A stretch of DNA of 64,000 nt from Bedellia somnulentella (taxonomy: Eukaryota > Arthropoda > Insecta > Lepidoptera > Bedelliidae). The DNA is taken from the NCBI GenBank assembly GCA_963576735.1, contig OY755173.1:9580873-9644872 (forward strand), read 5' to 3'. The position numbers and the translations under genes are program-made. The notes under the pieces were generated by a model. It was not told the origin of the DNA and did not search any database. It saw only the letters and a list, made by a program, of their open reading frames with translations. Shown here in pieces: positions 32,901 to 46,132 of this stretch. The stretch's first letter is position 1, and the number at the start of each line of letters is the position of its first letter.

Positions 32901-35900
32901 AACTTTGTTTCTGTATATACTGTTGTGTTAAACGCAAAGGACCAGAATGGAAGCCAACTACGCCACGTTTCGGGGTGATTATCAGTTTGGATTCTTAAAA
33001 AAGCATTTAAATTTTTATGAGACACTTCTAACGCACCTAATGACTGATGATGGTACGCAGTAGAGCTCAGCTGCTTAATTTGTAATAATTTACATACCTC
33101 TCCTCTACCATAAGCTTGCCCCAATGTTTCATTAATGTCAAATAATGTTCAGAAGTATGAGTACCTGTGTGACCTTTGAGTTGAGTATATTGAAAACTAT
33201 TACATACTATTTTAGTATAGTTTTATTCAAGGGTTTTGCTGCTATAAATCAAACTGTGAACGATACTCATACCAGCCATTAAAAAGTAATCTATCACACA
33301 CCAATTCCAGATTCAAGGGAATCGGGCACATAATAGTTATTAGAAAAATTCAAATGATTTGATATTCAACGGTGGAATTATGTGAATTCTACTTATGTGT
33401 TCACAATTTAAACTGGGTTCTATATACTTATAATAAAAAAATCTGCTCTACCTATTCTGTCTTTGGACATAATGATTGCTATGACCCCAAGAAACGATTT
33501 CTTTTAACATCAATGCTAGCCACCTAACTATTCTGAAAATGGTATTATATTTATAGTAAGATATCAAGATAGATAATATATTTTTATATAGGCATTTGAT
33601 AGACTTATAATAATTCTAAATATAATAAAGCCGCCAGTTATATTAAACTTCTTTTTTATTATTACTCCTTGAATTATATTTGTATGTTTTTTTTACATAA
33701 CGTAGTTATTTATTTGACTTTACGTAGCAGCAACATAACAGCTTTGTAAGTACTAAAACCTTATTTGTGATTATAGTTTTTATTTAAATGTGTTATATCT
33801 GGCTACTATTCCATAGTTTTATTCATACTAAAAACCAAAGTTTTGCGACTATGAGTATTGCGATTAAATATTTGTCTTATAAAAAAACACTCACAATTAA
33901 AATTTCGTAAATGTAATCAAAAAGTTCTAGGTATTAGTAACCTCAAATTATTTTTGTCAAACGTTTCTTAGGATACCCCACACAATAATTGTGTGTTAAT
34001 GAGAAAAATAATATCATCCCTTGAACAGTTTTTTTATGTACTACTTTCTTATTTTTATAATGGTGTATACGTTGCTGTGTAGTGTTGTGTATTTTTGGGC
34101 AATGTGGTTGGAGATCCATCACCAACAACCTTTATTTTGCCATCTTTTCCTCATCCAACTTTCCGAAAGTAGCTGAGGACCTTCTAGTTCCTTAGCTCTG
34201 GCTACCCCTTCTAGGGATTTATAGCCGTGAGTATATGTATGTATGTATATATGTATACGCATACCAAAACTGAACTTTGTAGACCCTATCGTGTATGAAC
34301 TATACCAACCGTGGATGAACTGATAGAACGACGGAAATAGAGAAAATATAACGTCATCTTGTTCACTAAGAAACCTTAAAAACCGGACTCCTAGAGAAAA
34401 AGGACGTAAAATATATAATATTCAAATTATTTATTCGGACGTAGAATATTAAACGGCTATAAATGATACTCTATCAATCTTTGTCAGGGTATCAGCTATG
34501 TTTTATTGTAAAGAATCATAGATTCATAAACATTTTAAACATGAAGTGGTTAAGGTGTGTCGTCTTATTAATTTTCCTGACAACGTGTAAAGCTCTGAAC
34601 TTGAGCCATTTTTTAAGTAAAACTATGACAGATTTTGACATAATATCGCCGTATGAGGAGTGTTTTATGAAAATTTTAGACAGATTTCATAGCCGATCCA
34701 CCATCTGTGAACTTGTTAACGCAAAATCCAATTTCAATAATTATTTGATTCATCTTAGTAATTTAGGTCTTATGACAATCTTGCGAGATTTTAACAACTG
34801 TGATTTTGTATTTACAAATACAAAGAGGAGAATGAAAAATTACATTATTTCTGTAGACAGTCCACAGCAACTCGATCAAGGTCTCAAGTGCCTAACACGA
34901 AACATTTTTTGGAACCCAAATAATAGAATTATTGTACCTCTAAATATGAACTTTGACAAATTGGTGATAGATAAAATATTTAAAATATTATTGAAAAATG
35001 AGTTATTTGACGCACTCGTTATGCAAAATATTAGCGATGAAGTACATGTTTACTCCTATAATCCGTTTCGGGATTCCGGTTGCGGCAAAAAGTTCAACGT
35101 CATAGAACTTGGACTTTGTACAAACCTGGACGATTTATCAAAATCCTTTAGAAGTATTCTAAAAGTAGATCCAAATAGGTTCATCAATTGTACAGTACAA
35201 GTAGCAGCTTCGGAAGATATTCCTTCTTTTATTGCACCCCTGAATATAAAGGAATTTATGAGTCGAAACAAATCATTGCTAGGCTTAGAACAACTTATTT
35301 TCGAAATCACGGCCGCTCGAGAAAAGTTTAATATTGAATACAGTCTCAAAGACGTCAATCAGAGATATGGCATGGTGTTGGACAATGGTTCCGCCACGGG
35401 AATATTGCAATACTTGCATGAAGGAGAAGCTGATGTAGCGGCTGGAGGATTTTTATTGATCAAAAATAGGGCTGAATCGTTTGACTATGTCTGGGGATAT
35501 CACTATATCACCTACGAATTATTTACTCATTTACCCTTACGGGAACAATGGCGTTCCTTGTATAAGGAATTTGGAATACAAACATGGATTCTTATAAATT
35601 TAACCTTTATTGCTATTTTTTTAATGACGCTCTATGTTTTATTTATACATTCAAAAATTAAAAAAGTTCGATATGACGTCTCACAAATAATTTTGATGCT
35701 TTGGGGCTATTTATTAACGAACAGTAACTCGAGATTCAACAAAAGAAAAATGTATCGGGTGGTCTTGATATGTTGGATATGGTTCACGTTTTTTATAACC
35801 AATTTTTACACTACGGCGTTATACAGTTTGTTGGCTGTTGAAAGGGAACCTACGCGTCCGAAAAATTTCGATTATTTAATCAAAAATGGATATTCACCGT

Positions 35901-38900
35901 GTATTAGTAAAACAACGAGAGAATTCTTCTTGTTTACTTTCAATCAAACATTACCTGAAGGAAAATACAGACCGGAGTGTGAAATATCGGAGGATTGTTT
36001 TAAAACTGTTTCGGCAGAACCTAAATCTTATGCAATAGAGGGTGATTATCTCTACAATTTAAGGGCATGCAATTTTTATGATAATGATGGCAAGTCGACA
36101 TTGCAGTATCAAATTTTCGGTGACTTTTTTATTACAGTATTTTATTTAAAAAAAGGATCACCCCTTGCAGAAATTTTCAAAAAGTATACCAACATATTAT
36201 ATGAAACAGGAATTCTGCAAAAGCAAATGAAGGATATCACTTTGAGAAACAATATGTTATGTCAGAAAAAAACTAAATCATTTCACAAATTTAGTTTGAA
36301 AGATGTAAAGTTAGGATTTTATGTCCTAATTATTGGTGTAATTATATCTTTTATAACTTTTCTTATTGAATTGATTATAAATAAATACTATGTAAAAAAA
36401 CTGTATTAAAATCATAACATTTTTAGAGAAATTGGGAAGTGTTTGTGTGATTTGTGATCTTTTTCTTGAGAACTATTTATTGTGTTGTTGTTTGCTAAGG
36501 CAAAAAATCTAAAATTTTAGATTTTAATTAGTTTTTTGTGATAGTTTGCTACCATATGTTTTGAAAAATCACTCTGTATATAAGTTTATTTTTTAATGAA
36601 ACGTTTGAAATGAAAATTCATATCAGGTTCACAAGCATTTCTGCGATTATTATTTTATCGGTGGATTGTTGTACAATATGGTTGGAGGTTTCTCTTAAAG
36701 TTACGTAAAAAAAGACAAAAACTTTTGCTGCACTTATCATTATATCGATTAATAACTTTTCATTGGAGGTAAACATCAAATCAATTACTTGGTAAATAAT
36801 TAAAATTAAAATAAAAGATGAAATACTTATCTTATTATATTAATTGGCATTTTATTTCAACTATTTATTTTAAGCATACCCACGTACTTATGCTCGGCAA
36901 TAATGAGTCAAAAGGATAGCTAAAGCTGCCTAATTCACGGTTCCTCAGCCACTTTAGCTAGTGTACCCATGGTCGTACTCGAAAACGGCTATTCGAAAAG
37001 CAACAGAGTTTACACAAAAAAACTCTTCTTTAATACTTCTCTCGTTATACCCAATTTTATATTGATTGCTCTTGTACGGAACAGAGATATTGAACAAGAC
37101 TTTTCAATGGCCTGCGGAGCTGGCATTATGCCAGCGTTCACATAATAGTGCATACAGAAAGATAATTCTCTTTCAATAAACGCTATATGTATAATTACTG
37201 CGTGAAAATCAACCTCTGTTAGTGTAAATATTTTATGCAAATTGGCAGTGGAATAATTACATCAATGTTAAATGAAATTTGTGATTTTATCCCCAGGGAT
37301 CAAACCCGAGACCGGGTTTGAAGTCGAGCGCTTTAATGCAAGGTTATAGGGGCGGACACCAATATGTCTTTTCCCAATTCATATGTGTGATTTGTTTATC
37401 ACATTGGTCAACAGTAAGGGAAAATATCGTGTGTTTGAAAAATATAAATCGCTAATAATAAATAAAGAATAAATAAAGGAAAGAAAAATTTCGACACAGG
37501 CGGGGATCGAACCCGCTAACATATTGATGTTGAACTGTGTCGAAATTTTTCTTTCCTTTATTTATTCTTTATTTATTAGTAATAATCCCCACATGAGGTT
37601 TTCATGAACAAAAAGATTTAAATTATAAATCGCAAATGTTTAAAAAACATTATAATCTTAAATCCCTGAAAAAAAAGTAAATGCGCTAAAAACTGAGTCG
37701 TGGTTTCATAATTATGATTTCTTTAAGTTTTTTTTGCATTTAATGGTACCTACTACGAGCTACACATTATTTATTTCAATTGACCTCTATTTAGTATAAA
37801 ATGCGCCTACTTTTCATTTTTATCATAACGTATATATACGTTATGATAAAAATATAATATGATAAGACAACGTGATAGCTTAATGGGTAGAACACCGGTT
37901 AACGTGCAAGCGACTAGTGTTCAAATCCCGGGTCGGGCCTACTCCAATTTGTCTTTTCAAAAGACATAAGTGTGGGTAATTTATAATGGTTGTTAACGGA
38001 CAGGGAAAACATCGTGAGGAAACCCACATGGCAGAGTTGTACTTAGTCATGTGACAGTGTATTCGTACAGAAACGGCGATAGGCCTGTCCCCTATCACTT
38101 GAGTACACTGTCCATGCAAAACGTGGGTACTCTGAGCATCAGGTGACAAAGTCAAGTGATGTTCAGAAGTATTAGTACTTCTGCCAACCCTCTCGAGGAT
38201 ATTCGGCGTGAACGTATATGTTATGTTTTGTTATATATATACGACCCAAGTTAACTAGAAGGAAGCCATTCTTGAACTCAGCATTCACTCTTTGTCCATA
38301 AAAAGGGACTATGGCATAAACTGCCAAATGTTTAGGAATGAATTGGGTGGTTTTTACTAGTGTGCATGTTACATGTGCGGCATGTGCCCATGAGCATTGA
38401 TAAAAAGTAATAAAAGTTTCTCCATTCATGTTTAATTACTAGTAAACCTAATGGTTTGAAATATAACCACAGTTTGGTAATACTTGCATCCTCTCCTGAA
38501 ACTTTAAAAATAAGAAACTACATACATACAGAATATATATGTGCTCATGCCATTAGCTGAAATTGGGATAGGCAGAGACTATTGATGGCCACTTTATGCG
38601 ATACCGGCCAGCCCTTTCGAGATTCATCTACAATCATCACGCTTTTCATACACAGGCCTTTGTATTATTCTATTATTATTGCCGTATAGTGCCGGCTTAG
38701 AATGTCACTACCCCTTTGTACCCATGGATGTCGTAAGAGGCAACTAAGGGTTTGGGGCTTTTTTAAGTGGTTTTTGGGCGATGCGGTAAGAGACTTACAA
38801 ATTTGGTTGAGGTGTTTCGAGCTCCTAAGGCTACGCCTTTTTGGGATTTATGGTTGCGAGTGTATATATGTATGTTTGTTTCAATATAAGTTTATTCTTT

Positions 38901-41900
38901 GAATAGTTACATCGAGTGGAGCTTCCATGAGCCTGAAGAGCGTCAGTACAATTTCGAAGGAGATCGCAACATAGCTGAATTCCTGCGTATCGCTGCTGAA
39001 GAGGGTCTTTATGTTCTATTAAGACCTGGACCATACATATGCGCTGAGCGGGACTTGGTAATTTGTTAAATACTTAACAGGGTACATAGATAAATAAATA
39101 AATGCCTATATACGGATATATGACACAGATCAAGTTAGCCCCAAAGTAATTACAACGTAATGACTTGTGGTAAAGGATTCTAATTATCTATATGTTTTAC
39201 TCTCAACTTTACTCAAAAGTTCACGCCACGTGTCCCCGAAGGAGTTAGCAGAGGTACTAATACGTCTAAACATCACGTGACATTGTCACCTGTTGCTCAG
39301 ATTACCCGCGTCATGCTTGGACAGTGTATTTACGTGATCGAGGGCATGCCTTTTGGCGTTTTATACGAATACACTGCCACATATTTTTCTTCACCGTTAA
39401 CAAATATGATAAATTAAAAACACTTATGACTTATGACGCCGTGTAGTGCCGGCTTAGAATGTCTCTACCCCTTTCTACCCATGGGTGTCGTAAGAGGCGA
39501 CTAAGGGTATGGGGCTTTTTTAAAATTGTTTTTGGGCGATGCGGTTGGAGACCCATCACCAACGAGACTTTTTTTATACCATCTTGTCCCCTATTAACTT
39601 CCAAATATGGCTGAGTAATTTGTAATTCCTCAGTTCTGGCTACCCCTTCTAGGGATTTATAGCCGTGAGTATATATATGTATTTAGTTATGACTTTAGAA
39701 AAGAGACATTGGTGTACGTCTATTTTGAGATTTAGACCACGTCTTTTTCCATGAAAGAGGATGTTCTACCCATTGAGCTATCACGGTGTTAATATATGCG
39801 TAGTTTGTTAAATGATAAACTACACAATAATACATAGGTATATATAAGTACATATACTCACGCCGTAAGTTCCCATTGGGGTAGGCAGAGGCTATCGATC
39901 GCCACTATGTACGATAATGTCACGAACTGGCATATAATGAATATATGTGGTTATTTAAATAAAATTTACTAGTAAATTTTGCAAGAAAGAAATGAAAATA
40001 TATAATTACATCACATTTGAACCATATTTATTATGATTGTTAACGGTGAGGGAAAACATCGTGAGGTAACCCACATGACCGAATTGTACTTAGCCATGTG
40101 ACAGTATATTCGTTCAAAACGGCGATAGGCCTGCCCCCTATCACGTGAGTACACTGTCTAAGCAAAACGTGGGTACCTACTTTGGACACTAGGTGGCGCT
40201 GTCACGTTGTTCATAGGTATTGGTACCTCTGCAAACCCCTTCGGAGATAAACGGCATGAACGTTTATGTTATTTGAACCATACGAAACCGGCCAAGGTGG
40301 CGTAATACCTTCTTTTATACAATGAGTGGTATACAGTAAAATACTTGGCTACAAGACTTAATATGCCTTTATCTGCCTCACCGATTCATCCAAAGAGCAT
40401 GGAAAGGTGTCTAGGCAACAATTTTATACAACGACGGGTCCCATTGAATAATATGAATTTCTTAACAATATTAGGGTATTCTCCTTTATCTTACCTTTAT
40501 CCCAGTTTATCGTAATAAAAGTAACATATATTGTTTAATATTTATTTCAGTAGAACCAGTTATCGACTGTCTATCGACCATTATTATTATGTTTTAATTA
40601 CAGGGAGGTTTACCATATTGGCTGTTGGGAAAATATCCGAACATCGTGCTGCGTTCGAGAGATCCTGGTGAGTTATAATAATAATAATAATAATAAATGT
40701 TTTTATTTGTCTCTTAAAATACAACAATACAAGAAAATAAAGTAACAAAGAAAACAACAATGATATCAAACAACAGACAAAAAGGTGCAAAGCTCGTTCT
40801 ATCCACAACAAGCAGATAGCTTCGCTTTTCAGCTCTGACCTATAACTTAAAACTACTTATATCTAAATGAAATTAAGGTGAACATGATATTTTGCAATGT
40901 AATCAAAATGTGCACATTGCAATTACAGTTTGTTTTATTATTATCTCCTATTAGCACAGATGATTACTTTATATAGTTTTAGATAGATAATTAATGTATA
41001 TATACGTATGTTGTTTTGATATTGAATAGAAAAAACAAATTTACATACATATATTTCACTTTCTATTACATATTGTCACTTTGTACGATCCTGACAAACC
41101 TCTACAGCATCATTTACGTTCATCATTCGTTTTATATTTGCCATTTTATTATTAAGACTTCGGACGCCTGTCTTTTAAGTACCTTATCTATTTGATCTAA
41201 GTGAGGTGTATTTAATCAGAGTGTTTTCATATATCCTCTTTATGTGCACAAACTATCTTAACTTTTATTTTTCCTTTTTTTCGATATTATCTTTTACACA
41301 CAATAAATTTTGGGACAAAATAGAGGTATCAATCGAAAACATCACAGTATACTCAAGCCTGTGTTTTAAAATGAGAAACCAAACTGTGATTATACAAAAG
41401 ATGCAACTGCTTATTCAGTGAAACATAATAACATTAAATACAGTACATACATAAATACATTTACTCACGGCTATATTTCCCTAGAAGAAGTAACCTTAGC
41501 TAAGGAATTATAAATTCCTCAGCCACTTTTGGAAGTTGAGTGGGGAAAGATTGTAATAATAAAGGTTTTTAGTGATGGGTCTCCAACCACATCGCCCAAA
41601 AATCCAATAAAAGGCCCCAATACCCTTAGTCGCCTCTTACGACACCCTTGGGTAGAAAGGGGTAGCGACATTCTAAGCCGGCACTACACGGCAATATAAA
41701 ATAAAAAAATACAGGTTACTGTAAAATATCAACGTTTTTTTTCACTTTAGTATAACATAACTTCTAATTTCTGAAGGATGTTATTGCTCCAACAAGTTTT
41801 TTTTAAATATTGCTATGTATTTTTTTACTCTTATTAAGCTCAAAAGGAATGTTATGAAGAACTTGCTCTTAATACCACTGTTTTAACGAGACCTCACAAT

Positions 41901-44900
41901 TCCATGCAATCAGCATTTCGATGATTGATTATTTGACCGCACTGTCAATTGCTATCGTCTAATAATAGATTTTAAATTGAACATTTTAGTTCAGGACCCA
42001 GAATTTATGTCAGAGGAGTGCTTTAAGTAGCGGATATTAACTGTTCCACTATTAAGAGTTCAGTTAAACAAAGGTATTTGTTTTGTTAACCAGTACGGTT
42101 ACTAAAGTTTCACCTGCGACACCATTTTAACTAATCCAATCAAACTACGATATTTTGATGGTTTATAAATTATTTCACCAAAAAAAGTCTTGCCAAGCCT
42201 AAGGTACTTTACCGCGATTTCTTTATTATCTGGCAATTTCTGCGCTATGGTCTTGTCCTGAGTTTCTTATAATATTTTTAAAGGAGTATTTAATAAATTA
42301 AGCCTTTATAGCATTTTTTACATACAAATATAACGAGTTTTGTTGATTGTGTCAAGTTAACCCCATAACAGAATTACTTATTTTCAATTTAGACCAAATA
42401 GAATGTGTGCTCAAAAAGGCAGGCGTCCGAAGTTTGAAGAATAAAAGAGCATGTATCATCAGGATGTAAACGAAGCTAGAGAGGTTTGCCAGGAAATATC
42501 GTAAATCGTAGCGATCGATAGTCTCTGTCTACCCCAATGAGAAATAATGTAAATGTGTGTATGTTATTTTAAATCTGGCACATATACATGAAAGTTCTTT
42601 CTTACCGTTTCATTTACAAATCATTATGAGCATTCATGTTTATCAAGAATAGAAATTTGGCTGTGTAATGATGCTTAATATTTCATTTTTCACAGATTTT
42701 TTGACAGAAACCCGAATTTGGATGAATAAACTTTTTAGCCAAATCCCGAACAGCTTGTACGGAGAAGGAGGTCCAGTAATTTTAGTTCAGGTGTGAGCAC
42801 ACCTGATTTTACTTTATTTTTAATAAATTATGATTTTAGTGAGTTTCTATACTACACACCATACTTTCTGTGGCAACAATTCATGGTTGATATACATACA
42901 TACATACATATACTCACGGCTATATTTCCCTAGAAGGGGTAACCAGAGCTAAGGAATTATAAATTCCTCAGCCACTTTTGGAAGTTGAGTGGGGAAAAGA
43001 TGGTAAAAATAAAGGTTTTTGATGACGGGTCTCCAACCGCATCGCCCAAAAATCCAATTAAAAGCCCCAATACCCTTAGTCGCCTCTTACGACACCCGTG
43101 GTGGGAAAGGGGTAGCGACATTCTAAGCCGGCTACACGGCAATGGTTGATATGAGTTTAAAAAATATAACACACATAGGATTGATTCAAGTTTTGTGAGA
43201 ATAATTCGCTTACAGTAATTAAAAATGTTTTATATTAAACAAAGCAGGGCAATTCATGAGACAAAATCGCCTAGATTAGACTACGAAATAAACTTTATTT
43301 TTATTTAATATTATAGGTTGAAAACGAGTATGGAAGCTACGGTAATGATAAGCAATACATGTTGCAACTGCGCGATATTATATTGGAACACGTGAAAAGC
43401 CACGCTGTACTTTATACAACCGATGGTAGTTACCCTGACATGTTCCGAAGTGGCTCTGTGGAAGGAGCACTCACCACTATTGATTTTGGTGCTGGTATGT
43501 ATTTAAGTTATAGCGCATTGAACAACATAAAAAAGTAATCTTTAAAAGAACGTAAACTCACCGCTATAAAAGGGGTAGTAAGCGGCTCATAATTTAACCT
43601 TCTGCCACTTTTGGAAGATGAGTAGGGAAATATTGGAAAAATGAGGGGTGGTTGGTTATGAGTCTCCCACAACATTGCCTGTCAAACACTTAAATACCCC
43701 AACACCCATTGCCTCATCGACACCAACAGGAAAAAGATATTGTCATTCTACGCCACTATTCCATCTATTCCCACTGTAATCAAACTAGCGCATGTCATTC
43801 ACAGGCGTTCGTTTTTTTATTATTACGGGAAGTAGTAGGTATCCTCTGTTACTCAAGTATGATATCGTTCGGTATAGACCATAATTTTAGATATTTTTGA
43901 AGCAAACTCGATCAGTATTTGATCAAAAACTAACTATAAGCTAACAACATACATACATACATACATATACTCATGGCTATAATTCCCTAAAAGGGGTATA
44001 CAGAGCTAAGGAATTATAATATCCTCAGACACTTTTGGAATTTGAGTGGGGAAAAGATGGTAAAATAAAAGTTTTTGGTGATGGGTCACCAACCGCATCG
44101 CCCAAAAATCCAATAAAAAGCCCCATACCCTTATTTGCCTCTTACGACACCCGTGGGTAGAAAGGGGTAGGTAGCGTCATTCTAAGCCGGCACTACACGG
44201 CAAACAAAACAACTTAAAAACTTATTCTAAAAAAATAAATAATTATTGGAATATAAAAGAAAGTCCTCTGAAATAAACTATATATTATTCATTAACTAGG
44301 AATAGGAGGCAGCTTAGAATCAGAAAAATCCTATGGATACCATATATTTTCATCCCATTATTTCACCATTGTTAAACTTACGACCTTTGAGGGAAACACA
44401 GGCTATGTATCTTCACGCGTATACTCAAAGTGAGGGTGCGAAGCTGGGGCGGAATAACACAGTACGAATAAAAATGACGAAAATAATTAGATTCTTATTT
44501 AATACTAGTGGATCGTCCCAGCTTCGCACGGGTAGCGTTGTTTTTTTAAATATCTGAGGTTTCTTTCTTTAGTCACTGCTCAAGCGTTGTGAAATTCAGC
44601 GCAATGTTTTCAATTTATTAAATTTATAGCACTCCCTAAACAGTGTAGTTTGGTGATTTTTAATGCGCTTTAATGAACGGTTCAGTATTTCCGTTTAATA
44701 GCAAATTTTGGAATAAACCGCTATGAAGTATTTATAAATAACAATCTAAAAAATAATTCATTACGTGATGTAGGATGCAACTACTGGCGCCATCTAGTAT
44801 GTTATATGTAAATTAGTTAAGATTTGGTTTTGGTCACGGGCGCGATGGCTTATTTTATGTATAATTTCGGTGTTTGTCTATCGATTTCTATGATTCTTTT

Positions 44901-45318
44901 TTTATTGAATAGTTAATAATGTTAAATTAGGGATGAGTGAGAGGTTTACAAACGTAAGAGTAAACAAATATAATCACAATGTTCCGAACTGCTAAGCTAT
45001 CAGGAATTACACGTGTTATTGTGAGTCAACCGTAAAAGATAGACATAAACTGTTGCAGATTTTTTTTATAGATAATTTTATGAAGAATATTTCCGTCATA
45101 CATGATTTCTATGTAAGTTTAACCATTAAGGCTGCACACGCGACGGAAGCTAAAAAAATGTAGTAACTTCTCCCGTTTTCCCAAAATTTCCCAAAATTCC
45201 CCTTTACTACTCGGCTGGAAAGTATACAAAAACCTGCCCAGGAGTATGGAGAATAATTGTACCAAGTTTCGTCAAAATCCGTCGAGTAGTTTTTGTTTCC
45301 ATAAGGAACATACAAACC

Positions 45319-45376
<58 letters not shown>

Positions 45377-46077
45377 AATTTTACTGATTGCATTTTTGGC
45401 ATCAGTATCGATCCCTAATCACCACCTGATAGTTATTTTGAAAATATATTTCATGTACAGAATTGACCTCTCTACAGATTTATTATAAGTATAGATAGAT
45501 ATTTAATTTAAAAAAAAAACGATATGTAACTAAAATGAAATTCACGAAAATCAGCCCGTAAGATGGTTAATTTCATCACTCGTTAACCGTTTTCGAAACT
45601 TTATAATATATTGTTAAACTGACGGGATATGTTTTATATCAAAAATAAAAAATAAAAAAAAAATCTTTATTCAGAAAAAAGGTACATCAGTTTTCAATTA
45701 TGGTCTACTGCACCTGAACTAGGCTCATCGCCTGTATCTCAGGTTGCAGCTTTCGTTTCTGGTTTCCATTAAAATTTAAGGTAACAAATTTTTACATAAA
45801 GAATTAAAATATAAAAGATTTATGATAAAAATGATAATACAAAAAATATTTAAGATAATTTAACTTACAAACTAATAATTTTCAAAATTATAACAACTAA
45901 AAGAATCCGAATAAAAATTTACAGGCAAAATTTAGACAAATATTTATGTAAGAACTTAAATATCAAGAAAAAAGAAAACCAAAAATAATTATAAAATGAA
46001 CCATCTATTAATGTGTGATTACGGTTATTGTGATCCTCTCTTTGTGTAAATGTATGAGCGAGTGTGTGTAAATAGAG

Positions 46078-46132
<55 letters not shown>

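Noticed and set aside
32855..33124. Integrase-like ORF taken as an intact gene
   Set aside because: It lacks the zinc domain and the first catalytic residues and is followed by a frameshifted tail; a retroelement remnant.
35056..35358. 100-codon minus-strand ORF inside the ionotropic receptor
   Set aside because: Antisense shadow of a well-supported coding exon.
45246..45488. ORF with a TDRQTDRQ repeat and its antisense SVCLSVCL partner
   Set aside because: Translation of the (GACA)n microsatellite.
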